46,504 bases of DNA from Acidimicrobiaceae bacterium (GCA_024641655.1 JAHECR010000026.1:1-46504); one strand, 5' to 3'. Shown: positions 1 to 9,509, numbered from the stretch's first letter. Notes: generated by a model not told the origin, from the letters alone. Program-made: numbers and translations.

Positions 1-1
1 C

Positions 2-661
2 ATCCCCACACTGACCGCGACCCCGGAAACGCCCACACCCGAAGCGCCGACGCCGACCGCCACCGCAACGCCACAACCACCCACACCGACGCCCGAGAGC
101 ACCGAGGACGAGGTCTCCGAAGGCACCACCTCAGAACCGACCGCCACGCCAGCGCTGCCCGACGAGCGCTCCGAGGACGAGCTCTCACAGCCGACCATCA
201 CCGCTCGTGCACGAGCCGGTGCCCTCCTACCCGGATTCGAGCTGCGTGACGGACGAGACCACACGCGACCCGCGCCCGTGGACGTGACCCTTGCTCCGCT
301 CGGGCTGAACCGCAACGATCGTGGCGGAGTGGAGACCGTCGTCTATGCGCTCACCGTCAACCGACGTGCCGCCGGCGGCGACGTCGCTGCTTTCGAGATC
401 GAGCTCGACATCAACGGCACCGTCCTCGCGGTCAGCTCGGAACAGTGGACCTGCACTGCTGCGGCGCGCGTGCTGCGATGCACCGACGAGGCCGGCAGCC
501 GCCGACCGATTTCGTCGCTCGACGTGCTGGTCCGGCCGGAAGGGCTCGTTGCCCCCGAAGCAGGCGGCTCGAAGACCCCGCTGCTCGCGTCACTCGCGGT
601 CGCAGTCTCGGGAGCCGGGTACCTCTGGCTCCGCAGGCGAACGCCGAACACCGGGAACTGA
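2..661 (+). CDS. Pro/Thr-rich membrane-anchored surface protein, 5'-truncated
   Basis: The reading frame is open from the window edge, so the N-terminus is missing. About 60 residues of Pro/Thr/Glu-rich linker (repeated TPTP, ATPT and PTPE units) come first, then an acidic stretch (STEDE, RSEDE). A folded domain of about 100 residues follows, with the pair QWTC and VLRCTD, which looks like the disulfide loop of bacterial DUF11/CARDB Ig-like domains. The C-terminus is one hydrophobic helix (LLASLAVAVSGAGYLWL) followed by RRR, so the protein is anchored with its bulk outside the cell. An internal GTG at 278 gives a 127-residue product, but the open linker upstream shows that this is not the real start. 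The secreted protein at 27,728 has a similar W-x-C / C loop. Specific function unknown. Confidence 0.75.
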   Translation: MPTLTATPETPTPEAPTPTATATPQPPTPTPESTEDEVSEGTTSEPTATPALPDERSEDELSQPTITARARAGALLPGFELRDGRDHTRPAPVDVTLAPLGLNRNDRGGVETVVYALTVNRRAAGGDVAAFEIELDINGTVLAVSSEQWTCTAAARVLRCTDEAGSRRPISSLDVLVRPEGLVAPEAGGSKTPLLASLAVAVSGAGYLWLRRRTPNTGN

Positions 662-710
662 CCGCACCGGTTCCCCCCACGGCCCGGCCACCGTCGAGCG
701 GCGGCGCTCG

Positions 711-1760
711 TCAGACCGGATTCACCGTCCAGAACACGGCTTCCTCGGTGCCGAAGTGCACGACCTCAGCCCCCGTGGCGGTCGCCAGGGTCATGACAGC
801 GGAGGACCTCGGCACGTCCTGGCGCTCGAGCCGAAGGCGTTCTGTCGACGGCTCCACGCCGTAGATCGCCGACCCATTGCTGGAGACGAACGCGCCGAGG
901 GCGTCGAGGCAGCCAGCGCGGTGGAAGACCTCGGCGACGACCTCGAGCCCGTAGGCCGCGTTGAACACCCCCGCCTTGGCCCGGGGGCCGTACTTGTCGG
1001 TTGTGGGGTGTGGGGCCGAGTCGGTGCCGAGGAAGAAGGCCGCGTCACCGGAGGTCACCGCGGCGATGAGGGCCTCCTGGTCGGCGCGGCTGTTGATGAT
1101 CGGCTTGCAGTACAGATCCGGGCGCATCCCGTCGGCCAGCAGATCGGAGCGTTCCCGAGCGAGATGGTGTGGCGTCACCGAAGCCGCGACGCGCGGATGC
1201 GCCGACACGAACTCGACACCTGCCGCGGTGGACACGTGCTCGACGGTCACGTGGAGCTCGGGGATGGCCTCGCAGAGCGGGGCGAGCTCGCGCTCGAGGA
1301 ACACCGCTTCCCGGTCGAAGACGTCGACCGCGGGATCGGTGGACTCGGCGTGGACGAGCAGGCGGATGCCCAGGTCGGCCACCACCTCGAACACGTCCAT
1401 GAAGTCCGCCATCGCCGCGCCGCCGGCCTCGGAATTCGTGGTGGCGCCGGCCGGGTAGTACTTGACCGCCTTGACCGCTCCCGATTCGACGCCGTGCCGC
1501 AGATCGGCGGTATCGAGCGCTGCCGAGCAGTACAACGTCATCAACGGCCGGAAGTCGAACCCTGTCGGCGCGAGCGAAACGATGCGGTCCCGATACGCCA
1601 ACGCGGCGACGACGCTCGTGACCGGAGCCACCAAGTTGGGCATGACCATCGCATACCGGAACCTGCTGGCCGTGAAGGCGACCACCGAGGCCAACATCGC
1701 GTCGTCACGAAGGTGGACGTGCCAGTCGTCTGGTCGCGGGATCTCGATGGAGCGCACCAC
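711..1760 (-). CDS. pyrC: Dihydroorotase, PyrC class II type
   Basis: Catalyses reversible cyclisation of N-carbamoyl-L-aspartate to dihydroorotate in de novo pyrimidine synthesis; a cytoplasmic zinc enzyme. The 349-residue length matches the E. coli PyrC type (about 348), not the longer class I form. Visible metal and active-site residues are H14 and H16 in DWHVHLRD, the carboxylated lysine K100 in AVKYYPAGATTNS, H137 in LLVHAES, H175 in TVEHVST and D247 in GTDSAPH. The start is the first of two tandem GTG codons; a -10 box TAGGGT ends 6 nt before it and no ribosome binding site is visible, which fits a leaderless mRNA. No other pyr gene adjoins it, so it appears monocistronic. Confidence 0.95.
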   Translation of the reverse strand: MVRSIEIPRPDDWHVHLRDDAMLASVVAFTASRFRYAMVMPNLVAPVTSVVAALAYRDRIVSLAPTGFDFRPLMTLYCSAALDTADLRHGVESGAVKAVKYYPAGATTNSEAGGAAMADFMDVFEVVADLGIRLLVHAESTDPAVDVFDREAVFLERELAPLCEAIPELHVTVEHVSTAAGVEFVSAHPRVAASVTPHHLARERSDLLADGMRPDLYCKPIINSRADQEALIAAVTSGDAAFFLGTDSAPHPTTDKYGPRAKAGVFNAAYGLEVVAEVFHRAGCLDALGAFVSSNGSAIYGVEPSTERLRLERQDVPRSSAVMTLATATGAEVVHFGTEEAVFWTVNPV

Positions 1761-1766
1761 GCGCCA

Positions 1767-1772
1767 ACCCTA
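1767..1772 (-). promoter_or_regulatory. -10 box of leaderless pyrC promoter
   Basis: TAGGGT on the minus strand with exactly 6 nt between it and the GTG start of pyrC, so transcription would begin at or next to the start codon. No convincing -35 is visible. The same spacing occurs upstream of several other genes in this window. Confidence 0.5.
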
Positions 1773-1969
1773 GCGGCCGGCCCCGACGGCCGGCAGCCCG
1801 CATCGGGGGCGAAACGCCCTCGCGGACCGCTCCCGACCAGGCCGAACAACCCCGACGGGAACCCACCGTCGACCATGATCGTCCCACCACCTACGGAACC
1901 CGTCCGATGGTGCCGGGCAGGTGCCCGACACGAGTCGGGACGGTTCGCGCTACGGAAACGGGAACGGGG

Positions 1970-4900
1970 ATGGTCGTGAGGCGTTCGGTACGAGGGCAGG
2001 CACTCTGGTCGATGATCGTGCTGGCGATCGTGGTGGCCGCATGCTCGGGGTCGGGCTCCGACGAGGCAACCCCGGCGGCGACACCGACTGCGGGACCGAA
2101 CATCGGTACCGACGGCCGTGCCGGCATCTTCTCGATTCGGCTCAGTCAGGGCACCGCGCTCCGAGGTCCCGCCGACCCGATGCGCGTCGTCACCGGTGAC
2201 CTGCTGGACCAGGCGACGATCGACGCGGTGCTGGCGCGACTGCCCGAGTGGACCGTCGAGCCCGACAACCGCTCCGACTTCAATCGACCGGCCGACTCGT
2301 TGCCCCGCCCCCGCATCGGCGAGACCGTCGAGCAGCCTTTCCCCCTCGTCACCGATGACGGCCCAGTCGACGCCCCCAGCGGCCCACTGCACGTTCTACG
2401 GGTACAGCCCGAAGGCGACGTCGCCATCGCTCCGACCGTCACGATCACCTTCGACCAGCCAATGGTGCCGATCGGAACCCTTGCCCAACTCGGCGCCGCC
2501 GACGTCCCGGCCACCCTCACGCCCGCGGTCGCCGGCAGCTGGGAGTGGATCGGCACGCGCACCCTGCGATTCGAGCACGACAGTGACCTCCTCGACCGCC
2601 TCCCGATGGCCACCTCGTACACGGTCGAGATCCCGGCGGGCACGACCTCGGCGACCGGCGGTGTCCTCGCCCGGACCGAACGAGTCACCTTCGAGACACC
2701 CCCTCCGAGCGTGCTGGACTTCGGCCCCACCGGCGAGAACCTCCCACTCGAACCGGTGTTCCACGCCAGCTTCGATCAGCGCATAGACCCCGCGGAAGCG
2801 CTCGCCCACACCACCCTCGAAGCGAACGGCACCGCCGTCGAGATCCGGCTCGCCACCGCAGACGAACTGACCGAGGCCGACCTGGCCTCCTTGATCGGCA
2901 ACGGTCGCTCGTTCGCCTTCCGGCCGACGGGCCCGCTGCCCTCCGAGGCGTCGCTGTCGATCGAGCTCGGCCCGCACTTCCCCTCCGCCGAGGGGCCCAA
3001 CACGGCCCCGGGAACATTCAGCCGCACTGCCCGGACCTACGGCCCGCTGGCGGTCCGCGACACGTGGTGTGACCGTCTCGTCGACAAGGGCGACTGTGTC
3101 CCCTTGTCGCCGGTGGGGATCACCCTCACCAATCCTCTCGACCTGCAGGCGTTCGACGACGCCTACGTGACGGTCGAGCCCGCCGTCGACGGGTTCGCCG
3201 TTGCCGCGTACGGAGATCGCGTCGAGCTGCGCGGCGCGTTCAGGGGCCGCACCACCTACACCGTCACCCTTGCTGCACCGCTGCGGGATGTCTACGGGCA
3301 GACATTGGGCCGCGACACCGAAGTCGAGTTCCGATTCGGCGACGCCGTGCCGATGCTGACCGGACCGTGGCAGGAGATGGTCACCCTCGACCCCATGACC
3401 GACCCGGGACTCACCGTCGCCGTCGTCAACCATGACCGACTCCGCATCCGCGTGTACGCGGTGTCGCCAGCGGACTATCCCCGCTACCGGGACCAGAACT
3501 GGGACCTGCGTCGCGGCACCACGACACTCGGCAGACTGGTGAGCGACGACACCGTCGACACGAATGCCCGACGCGACGAGCTGACCGACGTGTTCGTCGA
3601 TCTCGCAGGACAGCTCGACGACGGCATCGGGCAGCTCCTGGTTCGCATCGAACCCGACCCGCCGATCCGACCCGACAGCGAGCGCTACTGGGCGAGCACA
3701 CCGTTGCTGGTGTGGGTGCAGGGAACCCACATCGGACTCGACTCGTTCAACGACGGCCGGCACGTCGTCGTCTGGACGACCGACCTACGTACCGGCGATC
3801 CCCTCGACGACATCGGCGTCGCCTGGCGCGGCGCCGCCGGTTCCACGAACACGAATGAGGAAGGGATCGCTTCGTTGCCCGCGCCCTCGAGGCAGGCATG
3901 GGGCCTGGTCGCCACCTCGGGCACCGATACCGCCATCTTGCCCTCGTGGACCGAGGCGTGGCGCCAAGGCGACACCTTGCGTTGGTACGTCTTCGACGAC
4001 CGCTCGCTCTACCGCCCGGGTGAGACCGTGCACCTGAAAGGGTTCGTCCGGCGCTGGACCGGCGCCACCGACGCCCAGCTGGTCCTGGTGGGCGACGACC
4101 GGGAGCTGACCTACGTCGCTTACGACCCCCAGGGCAACCAGATCGCGACCGGCTCGGCAGCAGTCAGCGCGCTCGGCGGATTCGATCTCGCCTTTGCGAT
4201 CCCCGACGCGGCGAACCTGGGCTTCGGCTGGGTCGAGATGAAGCTCCCGAGCGGGGGCATCGGCGGCGCCAGCAACTCCCACCAGTTCCAGGTGCAGGAG
4301 TTCCGCCGGCCCGAGTTCGAAGTGCAGGCGCGCCCCGACAGCGAGGGTCCGTACCTCGCCGCCGAGCCGGCCACGGTGGCCGTCGACGCGCAGTACTACG
4401 CCGGTGGGCCGCTGCCCGATGCCGCGGTCACGTGGCGGGTCACCAGCAGTGAGACGAACTACAACCCCCCGAACTGGGACGAATTCCAGTTCGGGGTGTT
4501 CACCCCTTGGTGGTACGGCGACACCGCCGGGGGTCGCGCCACCGACGACGCATGGGGCGCCGAGATCGGCATCGGTCCGATCTGGCCCGGCGGCGAGGTG
4601 ACCGTCGAAGAGTTCACCGGCCGGACCGGCTCCGACGGCAGTCACTACCTGCAGATGAACTTCGGCGGCACCACCGATCTGCCCGTCACAGTCAGCGCCG
4701 AGGCCCAGGTGACCGATGTCAACCGCCAGGTCTGGGCGTCGACGACGACGTTGCTCGTGCACCCCGGCGAGCTGTACGTGGGGCTGCGGGGCGCACGCAC
4801 GTTCGTACGTCAGGGGGAGCCGCTCGAAATCGAGTCGATCGTCGCCGACATCGACGGCAACGCCGTCGCCGGCCGATCGCTGACCGTCGAAGCCGCACGG

Positions 4901-7900
4901 CTGGAGTGGCAGTACGTGGATGGCGAATGGGACGAAGTCCCCGTCGACACCCAGTCGTGCACCGTCACCACCGGAGCCGAGCCGGCGAACTGCAGCTTCG
5001 CAACCGGGTCCGGAGGGCAGTACCGCATCTCGAGCACCGTCGTCGATGACGCGGGTCGCGGCAGCCGGAGCGAGTTGACCCGCTGGGTGAGCGGCGGGAG
5101 CGGGCGCCCCGACCGCAGCCTGCAGCAGGAAGCGATCACCCTCGTACCCGACCACGACGACTATCAACCGGGCGACGTTGCCGAGGTGCTCGTGGACGTG
5201 CCCTTCGGTGCCGCCGAACTGCTCGTCACCATCTCACGCAACGGGATCGTGTCGACCCAACGGCTCCACACCGACGACGGGAGCGCCGTCGTCCGGGTAC
5301 CGATCAACGAAACCGACGTCCCGGCCCTCCATGTCCAGGTCGACGCCGTCGGCGCGACGACCCGGCTCGACGATCGGGGCGAGCCGATCCCCGATGCTCC
5401 ACCCCGACCAGCGTTCGCCGTGGGGACGATCGACCTTCGGATTCCGCCGTTGACGCGCACACTGGCGGTGACCGCCACACCCGAGTCGGCAACCCTCGCC
5501 CCCGGCGCACAGACCACCATCGCGGTCCAGGTACGAGACAGCGCAGGTCGCCCTGCCGAGGGCGCCGAGGTCGCGCTCGTCGTGGTCGACGAAGCGGTCC
5601 TGGCATTGAGCCGCTATCAGCTCGCTGATCCACTCGCGGCCTTCTACGCCGACACCGGCTCCGATCTCTACGCGACCTATGGCCGCAGCAGCATCGTCCT
5701 CAACGACCCGAACGCGCTGGTCGGCCAGAACGCGACCGACGGCGCGGCCGGGGCCGCCGAGGACACGGCCGACTCGGGAACCGAGGCCTACGCTCCCAAC
5801 GCTGCCCGCATCGGGCTCACCGACAAGTCGGCGAGCAACACCGACGCAACACCCATCGACGTGCGCACCGACTTCGACGCTCTGGCTGTGTTCGCCCCCG
5901 ATGAACGCACCGGGGCCGACGGAACCGTCACCGTGAACGTGACCTTGCCCGACAACCTCACCCGCTACCGCGTGATGGCCGTCGCGGTCGACGGAGCGGA
6001 CCACTTCGGCAGCGGGGAGTCGACGATCACGGCGCGGTTGCCGCTGATGGTGCGGCCCGCGGCCCCGCGTTTCTTGAACTTCGGCGACACGCTGGGCCTC
6101 CCCATCGTCGTGCAGAACCAGAGCGACACGGCGATGACCGTCGACGTCGTCGTGCAGACCGACAATCTCACTCTCACCGAGGGGGCGGGGCGACGTATCA
6201 CGGTGCCGGCGAACGACCGGGTCGAAGTGCGGTTCCCCGCTGCGGCCGAGGACGCCGGCACGGCGTCGTTCCGGGCGGTGGCGGTCACCACCGGTGAGGC
6301 CGACGCCGCGGTGGTCACGCTGCCGGTGTACACCCCGGCCACCGCCGAGGCATTCGCCACCTATGGCCAGATCGACAACGGCGCGATCGCCCAGCCGATT
6401 CTCACGCCCACCGACGTCTTCCCACAGTTCGGTGGGCTCGAGCTGAACACGTCCTCGACCGCTGTCCAGGCCCTGACCGACGCGGTGATCTACCTGGACG
6501 AGTACCGCTACGAAATCGCCGATGCCTACGCCTCTCGCATCTTGGCCATCTCGGCCTTGCGAGACGTCTTCGACGCGTTCGACGCTGAGGGCATGCCCTC
6601 GCCCAGTCGTCTCGACGCTCGGGTACGTGCCGACATCGGCGCTCTCGTCGCGCTGCAACAAGATGACGGGGGCTTCGGGACTTGGGGCCGCTACGACGGT
6701 TCATCTCCGTTCCGCTCGGTCCAGGCGATCCACGCGCTCGTCGAGGCGAAGGCGAACGGCTACGCCGTGCCCGCCGATGCCCTCGAGCGCGGCCGCTCCT
6801 ACCTGCTCGCCATCGAGTCCCACATCCCGCGAGAGTGGGACGACAGCACTCGCTCCACCGTGCGGGCATACGCGTTGTTCGTCCGCGATCTCGCCGGCGA
6901 CCGCGACGCCGCCGAGGCGCAGGCCCTCTACCGCCGCTATGACCTTTCGCTCGACGCGCTCGCGTGGATCTGGCCCGTCGTCGGCGACCCGGCGACGCGC
7001 GGCGAGATCGCCCTGACCTTCGCCAACCGCGCGGTGGAGACCGCCGGCGCCGCGACGTTCACCACCTCTTACAACGACGACGCCTACGTCATCATGGCGT
7101 CGGACCGACGCACCGATGGCATCGTGCTCGGCGCGCTGCTCTCCGAGGACCCTGCCAATGACCTGATTCCCAAGGTCGTGGCCGGTCTCATGGCGAGCCA
7201 GCAACGAGGTCGCTGGGACAACGTGCAGGAGAACGCCTTCATCCTCCTGGCACTCAACACGTACTTCGACACCTTCGAGGCCCAGGACCCCGACTTCGTC
7301 GCCCGGGTCTGGCTGGGTGACACCTATGCCGCCGAACACCAATACACCGGCCGAACCGTGGAGCGCAACCTCACGCTGGTCCCGATGGCGGAGCTCGTCG
7401 ATACCGGCAACACCGACCTCGTGATCGACAAGGACGGGGTCGGCCGTCTCTACTACCGACTCGGGCTGCGCTATGCCCCCACCGACCTCGACCTCGATGC
7501 TGTCGACCGCGGTTTCGTCGTGCATCGCAGCTACGAGGGCGTCGACGACCCCGATGACGTGCGCCGCGACGCCGACGGCACGTGGCACGTCAAGGCAGGT
7601 GCCGAGGTCCGTGTCCGCCTCACCCTTGTCGCCGATTCCCGCCGAACCGACGTCGCGTTGATCGACCCCCTGCCGGCAGGTTTCGAGCCGCTCAACCCCG
7701 CGCTCGTCGGCACACCGACGCCGGAGGCCGACGACACCGGCGATGTCGCCCGCCCGGTGTTGGACAGCTGGTGGTACTGGAGCTGGTTCGATCACCAGAA
7801 CCTGCGCGACGACCGGGCCGAGGCGTTCTCCTCGGTGCTGTACGCCGGAACCTACGAATACGTGTACGTGGCCCGAGCGACCACGCCCGGCTCGTTCGTC

Positions 7901-7984
7901 GTCCCGCCGGCGCGAGCCGAGGAGATGTATGCGCCCGAGACCTTCGGACGCTCCACCGGCGAACAGGTGATCGTGGAGGACTGA
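1970..7984 (+). CDS. Alpha-2-macroglobulin family lipoprotein lacking the thioester motif
   Basis: A protein of 2,004 residues from the ATG at 1970, chosen because it gives a lipoprotein signal (RR near the N-terminus, hydrophobic core, lipobox VAAC with C25) behind GGAACGGGG; an upstream in-frame ATG at 1907 would add 21 residues of poor signal-peptide character. Ig-like macroglobulin domains fill the N-terminal half; an MG2-type segment (YVFDDRSLYRPGETVHLKG) lies near residue 670, the A2M domain (FAPDERTGADG...VTLPDNLTRYRV) near 1300, and an alpha-toroid (DDGGFGTWGRYDGSSPF) near 1565. The C-terminus (DPLPAGFEPLNP, then RATTPGSFVVPPARAEEMY) is typical of bacterial family members. Where thioester-bearing relatives read YPYGCTEQTASR, this protein reads YRYEIADAYASR (residue 1516 in place of Cys). 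Family members are thought to trap foreign proteases at the cell surface; without a thioester, covalent trapping is not expected. No pbpC gene adjoins it. Confidence 0.93.
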   Translation: MVVRRSVRGQALWSMIVLAIVVAACSGSGSDEATPAATPTAGPNIGTDGRAGIFSIRLSQGTALRGPADPMRVVTGDLLDQATIDAVLARLPEWTVEPDNRSDFNRPADSLPRPRIGETVEQPFPLVTDDGPVDAPSGPLHVLRVQPEGDVAIAPTVTITFDQPMVPIGTLAQLGAADVPATLTPAVAGSWEWIGTRTLRFEHDSDLLDRLPMATSYTVEIPAGTTSATGGVLARTERVTFETPPPSVLDFGPTGENLPLEPVFHASFDQRIDPAEALAHTTLEANGTAVEIRLATADELTEADLASLIGNGRSFAFRPTGPLPSEASLSIELGPHFPSAEGPNTAPGTFSRTARTYGPLAVRDTWCDRLVDKGDCVPLSPVGITLTNPLDLQAFDDAYVTVEPAVDGFAVAAYGDRVELRGAFRGRTTYTVTLAAPLRDVYGQTLGRDTEVEFRFGDAVPMLTGPWQEMVTLDPMTDPGLTVAVVNHDRLRIRVYAVSPADYPRYRDQNWDLRRGTTTLGRLVSDDTVDTNARRDELTDVFVDLAGQLDDGIGQLLVRIEPDPPIRPDSERYWASTPLLVWVQGTHIGLDSFNDGRHVVVWTTDLRTGDPLDDIGVAWRGAAGSTNTNEEGIASLPAPSRQAWGLVATSGTDTAILPSWTEAWRQGDTLRWYVFDDRSLYRPGETVHLKGFVRRWTGATDAQLVLVGDDRELTYVAYDPQGNQIATGSAAVSALGGFDLAFAIPDAANLGFGWVEMKLPSGGIGGASNSHQFQVQEFRRPEFEVQARPDSEGPYLAAEPATVAVDAQYYAGGPLPDAAVTWRVTSSETNYNPPNWDEFQFGVFTPWWYGDTAGGRATDDAWGAEIGIGPIWPGGEVTVEEFTGRTGSDGSHYLQMNFGGTTDLPVTVSAEAQVTDVNRQVWASTTTLLVHPGELYVGLRGARTFVRQGEPLEIESIVADIDGNAVAGRSLTVEAARLEWQYVDGEWDEVPVDTQSCTVTTGAEPANCSFATGSGGQYRISSTVVDDAGRGSRSELTRWVSGGSGRPDRSLQQEAITLVPDHDDYQPGDVAEVLVDVPFGAAELLVTISRNGIVSTQRLHTDDGSAVVRVPINETDVPALHVQVDAVGATTRLDDRGEPIPDAPPRPAFAVGTIDLRIPPLTRTLAVTATPESATLAPGAQTTIAVQVRDSAGRPAEGAEVALVVVDEAVLALSRYQLADPLAAFYADTGSDLYATYGRSSIVLNDPNALVGQNATDGAAGAAEDTADSGTEAYAPNAARIGLTDKSASNTDATPIDVRTDFDALAVFAPDERTGADGTVTVNVTLPDNLTRYRVMAVAVDGADHFGSGESTITARLPLMVRPAAPRFLNFGDTLGLPIVVQNQSDTAMTVDVVVQTDNLTLTEGAGRRITVPANDRVEVRFPAAAEDAGTASFRAVAVTTGEADAAVVTLPVYTPATAEAFATYGQIDNGAIAQPILTPTDVFPQFGGLELNTSSTAVQALTDAVIYLDEYRYEIADAYASRILAISALRDVFDAFDAEGMPSPSRLDARVRADIGALVALQQDDGGFGTWGRYDGSSPFRSVQAIHALVEAKANGYAVPADALERGRSYLLAIESHIPREWDDSTRSTVRAYALFVRDLAGDRDAAEAQALYRRYDLSLDALAWIWPVVGDPATRGEIALTFANRAVETAGAATFTTSYNDDAYVIMASDRRTDGIVLGALLSEDPANDLIPKVVAGLMASQQRGRWDNVQENAFILLALNTYFDTFEAQDPDFVARVWLGDTYAAEHQYTGRTVERNLTLVPMAELVDTGNTDLVIDKDGVGRLYYRLGLRYAPTDLDLDAVDRGFVVHRSYEGVDDPDDVRRDADGTWHVKAGAEVRVRLTLVADSRRTDVALIDPLPAGFEPLNPALVGTPTPEADDTGDVARPVLDSWWYWSWFDHQNLRDDRAEAFSSVLYAGTYEYVYVARATTPGSFVVPPARAEEMYAPETFGRSTGEQVIVED

Positions 7985-8069
7985 CTGGTGTCAGACACCT
8001 GTCCGGACATTCGTACTGGTGTCAGACACCTGTCCGTTTATCCGGACATTCGTACAGGTGTCTGACACC
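7985..8069. repeat. Cluster of three GGTGTC-A-GACACC palindromes
   Basis: The 13-bp palindrome GGTGTCAGACACC occurs at 7987-7999 and 8018-8030, and its complement GGTGTCTGACACC at 8057-8069. The first two lie in a direct repeat of period 31 (CTGGTGTCAGACACCTGTCC, then GGACATTCGTAC). The spacer GGACATTCGTAC recurs at 8044-8055. The cluster fills most of the gap between the convergent A2M and aldehyde dehydrogenase genes. No other copy was noticed in the window. Confidence 0.8.
8018..8069. terminator. Possible bidirectional hairpin between convergent genes
   Basis: GGTGTCAGACACCTGT (8018-8033) pairs perfectly over 16 bp with ACAGGTGTCTGACACC (8054-8069), leaving a 20-nt loop. It sits between two convergent genes, where a shared transcription stop is expected. 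There is no U-run, so the terminator role is inferred from position only; it is also part of the palindrome cluster. Confidence 0.4.
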
Positions 8070-8093
8070 GGCACCCGGCGCTCGGGCCCGGTA

Positions 8094-9509
8094 TCACCAA
8101 TTGGTGGCGATGTACTGGGTTTCACAGAACTCGTAGATGCCGTGCGTCGAGCCTTCGCGTCCGAGCCCGGACTCCTTCATGCCGCCGAAGGGAGCAGCCG
8201 GGTCGGAGATCGCGCCTCGATTGAGACCGATCATCCCCGCGTGGATCCGTTCGCTGACCTTCAAGCCGCGAGCGAGATCCGCGGTGTACACGTACCCCGT
8301 GAGCCCCATCTCGGTGTCGTTCGCCTGCTCGATCATCGTGTCAGTGTCGGTGAAGGTGATCACCGGCGCCACCGGTCCGAAGATCTCGGCGTGGGCGATC
8401 GGCGACGAGTGGTCGACACCACCGAGGACCGTCGGTCGATAGAAGTACCCCGGTCCGTCGACGGGGCCACCGGCGAGCACCGGCGTGGCACCGGCCTCGA
8501 GGGCCTGGTTCACGAGACCGTCGACATCGGTGACGGCCTGCGCGTTGATCAGCGGACCGCAGGTGACCCCCTCCTCGAGCCCGTTGCCGATGCGGATCTC
8601 CCCCATGGCGACCGCCAGGGCCTGCGTGAAATCGTCGGCGATCCCGGCCTCGACGTAGAAGCGGTTGGCCGCAGTGCACGTCTCGGCGGAGTGCCGCATC
8701 TTTGCGACCATCGCCCCGTCGACAGCGGCATCGAGGTCGGCGTCGTCGAACACCACGAACGGGGCGTTGCCCCCCAGCTCCATCACCGTCTTCAGCACAC
8801 GGTCCGCGCACCGCCGCAGCAGGATGCGCCCGACCTCGGTCGAGCCGGTGAACGACACCATCCGGGTGTGGATGTTGTCCACCGCCGCGTCGAACCACGC
8901 GCCTGACGTCGTGGTCGGGACGACATTCACCAGACCCGGCGGCAGGCCGACCCCCTCGAGCAGCTCGGCCACCCGCAATGCGGTGAGCGGGGTCTCCGCT
9001 GGTGGTTTGATGACCACCGCGTTCCCGGCGCCCAGCGCGGGAGCGAGCTTTCGGGTGATCATCGCCGCGGGGAAGTTCCAGGGGGTCACCATCACGACGA
9101 CACCGACGGGCGGGTGATGCACGATCATGCGCTTGTCCCCCGATGGGGACACGCCGATCTCCCCGCGGATACGCACGGTCTCCTCGGCGTTCCAGCGGAA
9201 GAACTCCGCGGCGTACGCCACCTCACCACGGGCATCAGCGAGTGGTTTCCCGTTCTCGCGCACGATCAGCTCGGCCAGCTCGTCGGTGTGGTCCACCATC
9301 GTCTGCCACCCGGCGCGGAGCAACTCCGACCGCTCACGGGGGGCGGTGTGGGCCCACTCGCCCTGAGCCCTGGCAGCGACGTCGACGGCCGCGCTCGCAT
9401 CAGACGGTGTCCCCGCCGCGACCGACTCGATCACCGCGCCGGTCGCCGGATCGCGCACCTCGATGTGGTCGCCGTTCGATCCGTTGCGCCGTTGGCCGCC
9501 GATCAGCAT
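8094..9509 (-). CDS. NAD(P)-dependent aldehyde dehydrogenase, succinate-semialdehyde dehydrogenase-like
   Basis: Oxidises an aldehyde to its acid with NAD(P)+. The 471-residue protein from the ATG at 9509 is full length for the ALDH superfamily. That start is preferred over the upstream one at 9599 because AGGGAG lies 5 nt before it and the upstream 30 residues are not conserved-looking. Visible are the cofactor region PWNFPAAMITRKLAPALGAG with VIKPPAETPLTAL, FTGSTEVG, the catalytic Glu in MELGGNAPFVVF, the catalytic Cys in SAETCTAANRF, and the C-terminal PFGGMKESGLGREGSTHGI. These match the GabD/SSADH branch best, but substrate cannot be settled from sequence. The conserved G-Q before the catalytic Cys is A-E here. 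The gene is convergent with A2M and divergent from proS. Confidence 0.88.
   Translation of the reverse strand: MLIGGQRRNGSNGDHIEVRDPATGAVIESVAAGTPSDASAAVDVAARAQGEWAHTAPRERSELLRAGWQTMVDHTDELAELIVRENGKPLADARGEVAYAAEFFRWNAEETVRIRGEIGVSPSGDKRMIVHHPPVGVVVMVTPWNFPAAMITRKLAPALGAGNAVVIKPPAETPLTALRVAELLEGVGLPPGLVNVVPTTTSGAWFDAAVDNIHTRMVSFTGSTEVGRILLRRCADRVLKTVMELGGNAPFVVFDDADLDAAVDGAMVAKMRHSAETCTAANRFYVEAGIADDFTQALAVAMGEIRIGNGLEEGVTCGPLINAQAVTDVDGLVNQALEAGATPVLAGGPVDGPGYFYRPTVLGGVDHSSPIAHAEIFGPVAPVITFTDTDTMIEQANDTEMGLTGYVYTADLARGLKVSERIHAGMIGLNRGAISDPAAPFGGMKESGLGREGSTHGIYEFCETQYIATNW

Noticed and set aside
321..1979. A 552-residue plus-strand open frame over pyrC
   Set aside because: It is the antisense shadow of pyrC, a common result of high-GC codon use; its peptide is Arg/Gly/Asp-rich and has no domain signal.
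2396..7795. Several long minus-strand open frames across the A2M gene (for example 2396-3763, 3785-5167, 5234-6661)
   Set aside because: All are opposite the single intact A2M frame and have shadow-type composition.
7985..8069. CRISPR-like direct repeats
   Set aside because: Only two direct copies with a period of 31 and almost no distinct spacer; the third copy is inverted. No cas genes are near. Better described as a palindromic intergenic repeat.
8095..8106. Perfect palindrome CACCAATTGGTG
   Set aside because: It lies in the last codons of the aldehyde dehydrogenase gene and encodes the conserved-looking terminal residues; a single 12-bp palindrome in coding DNA is not evidence of a site.
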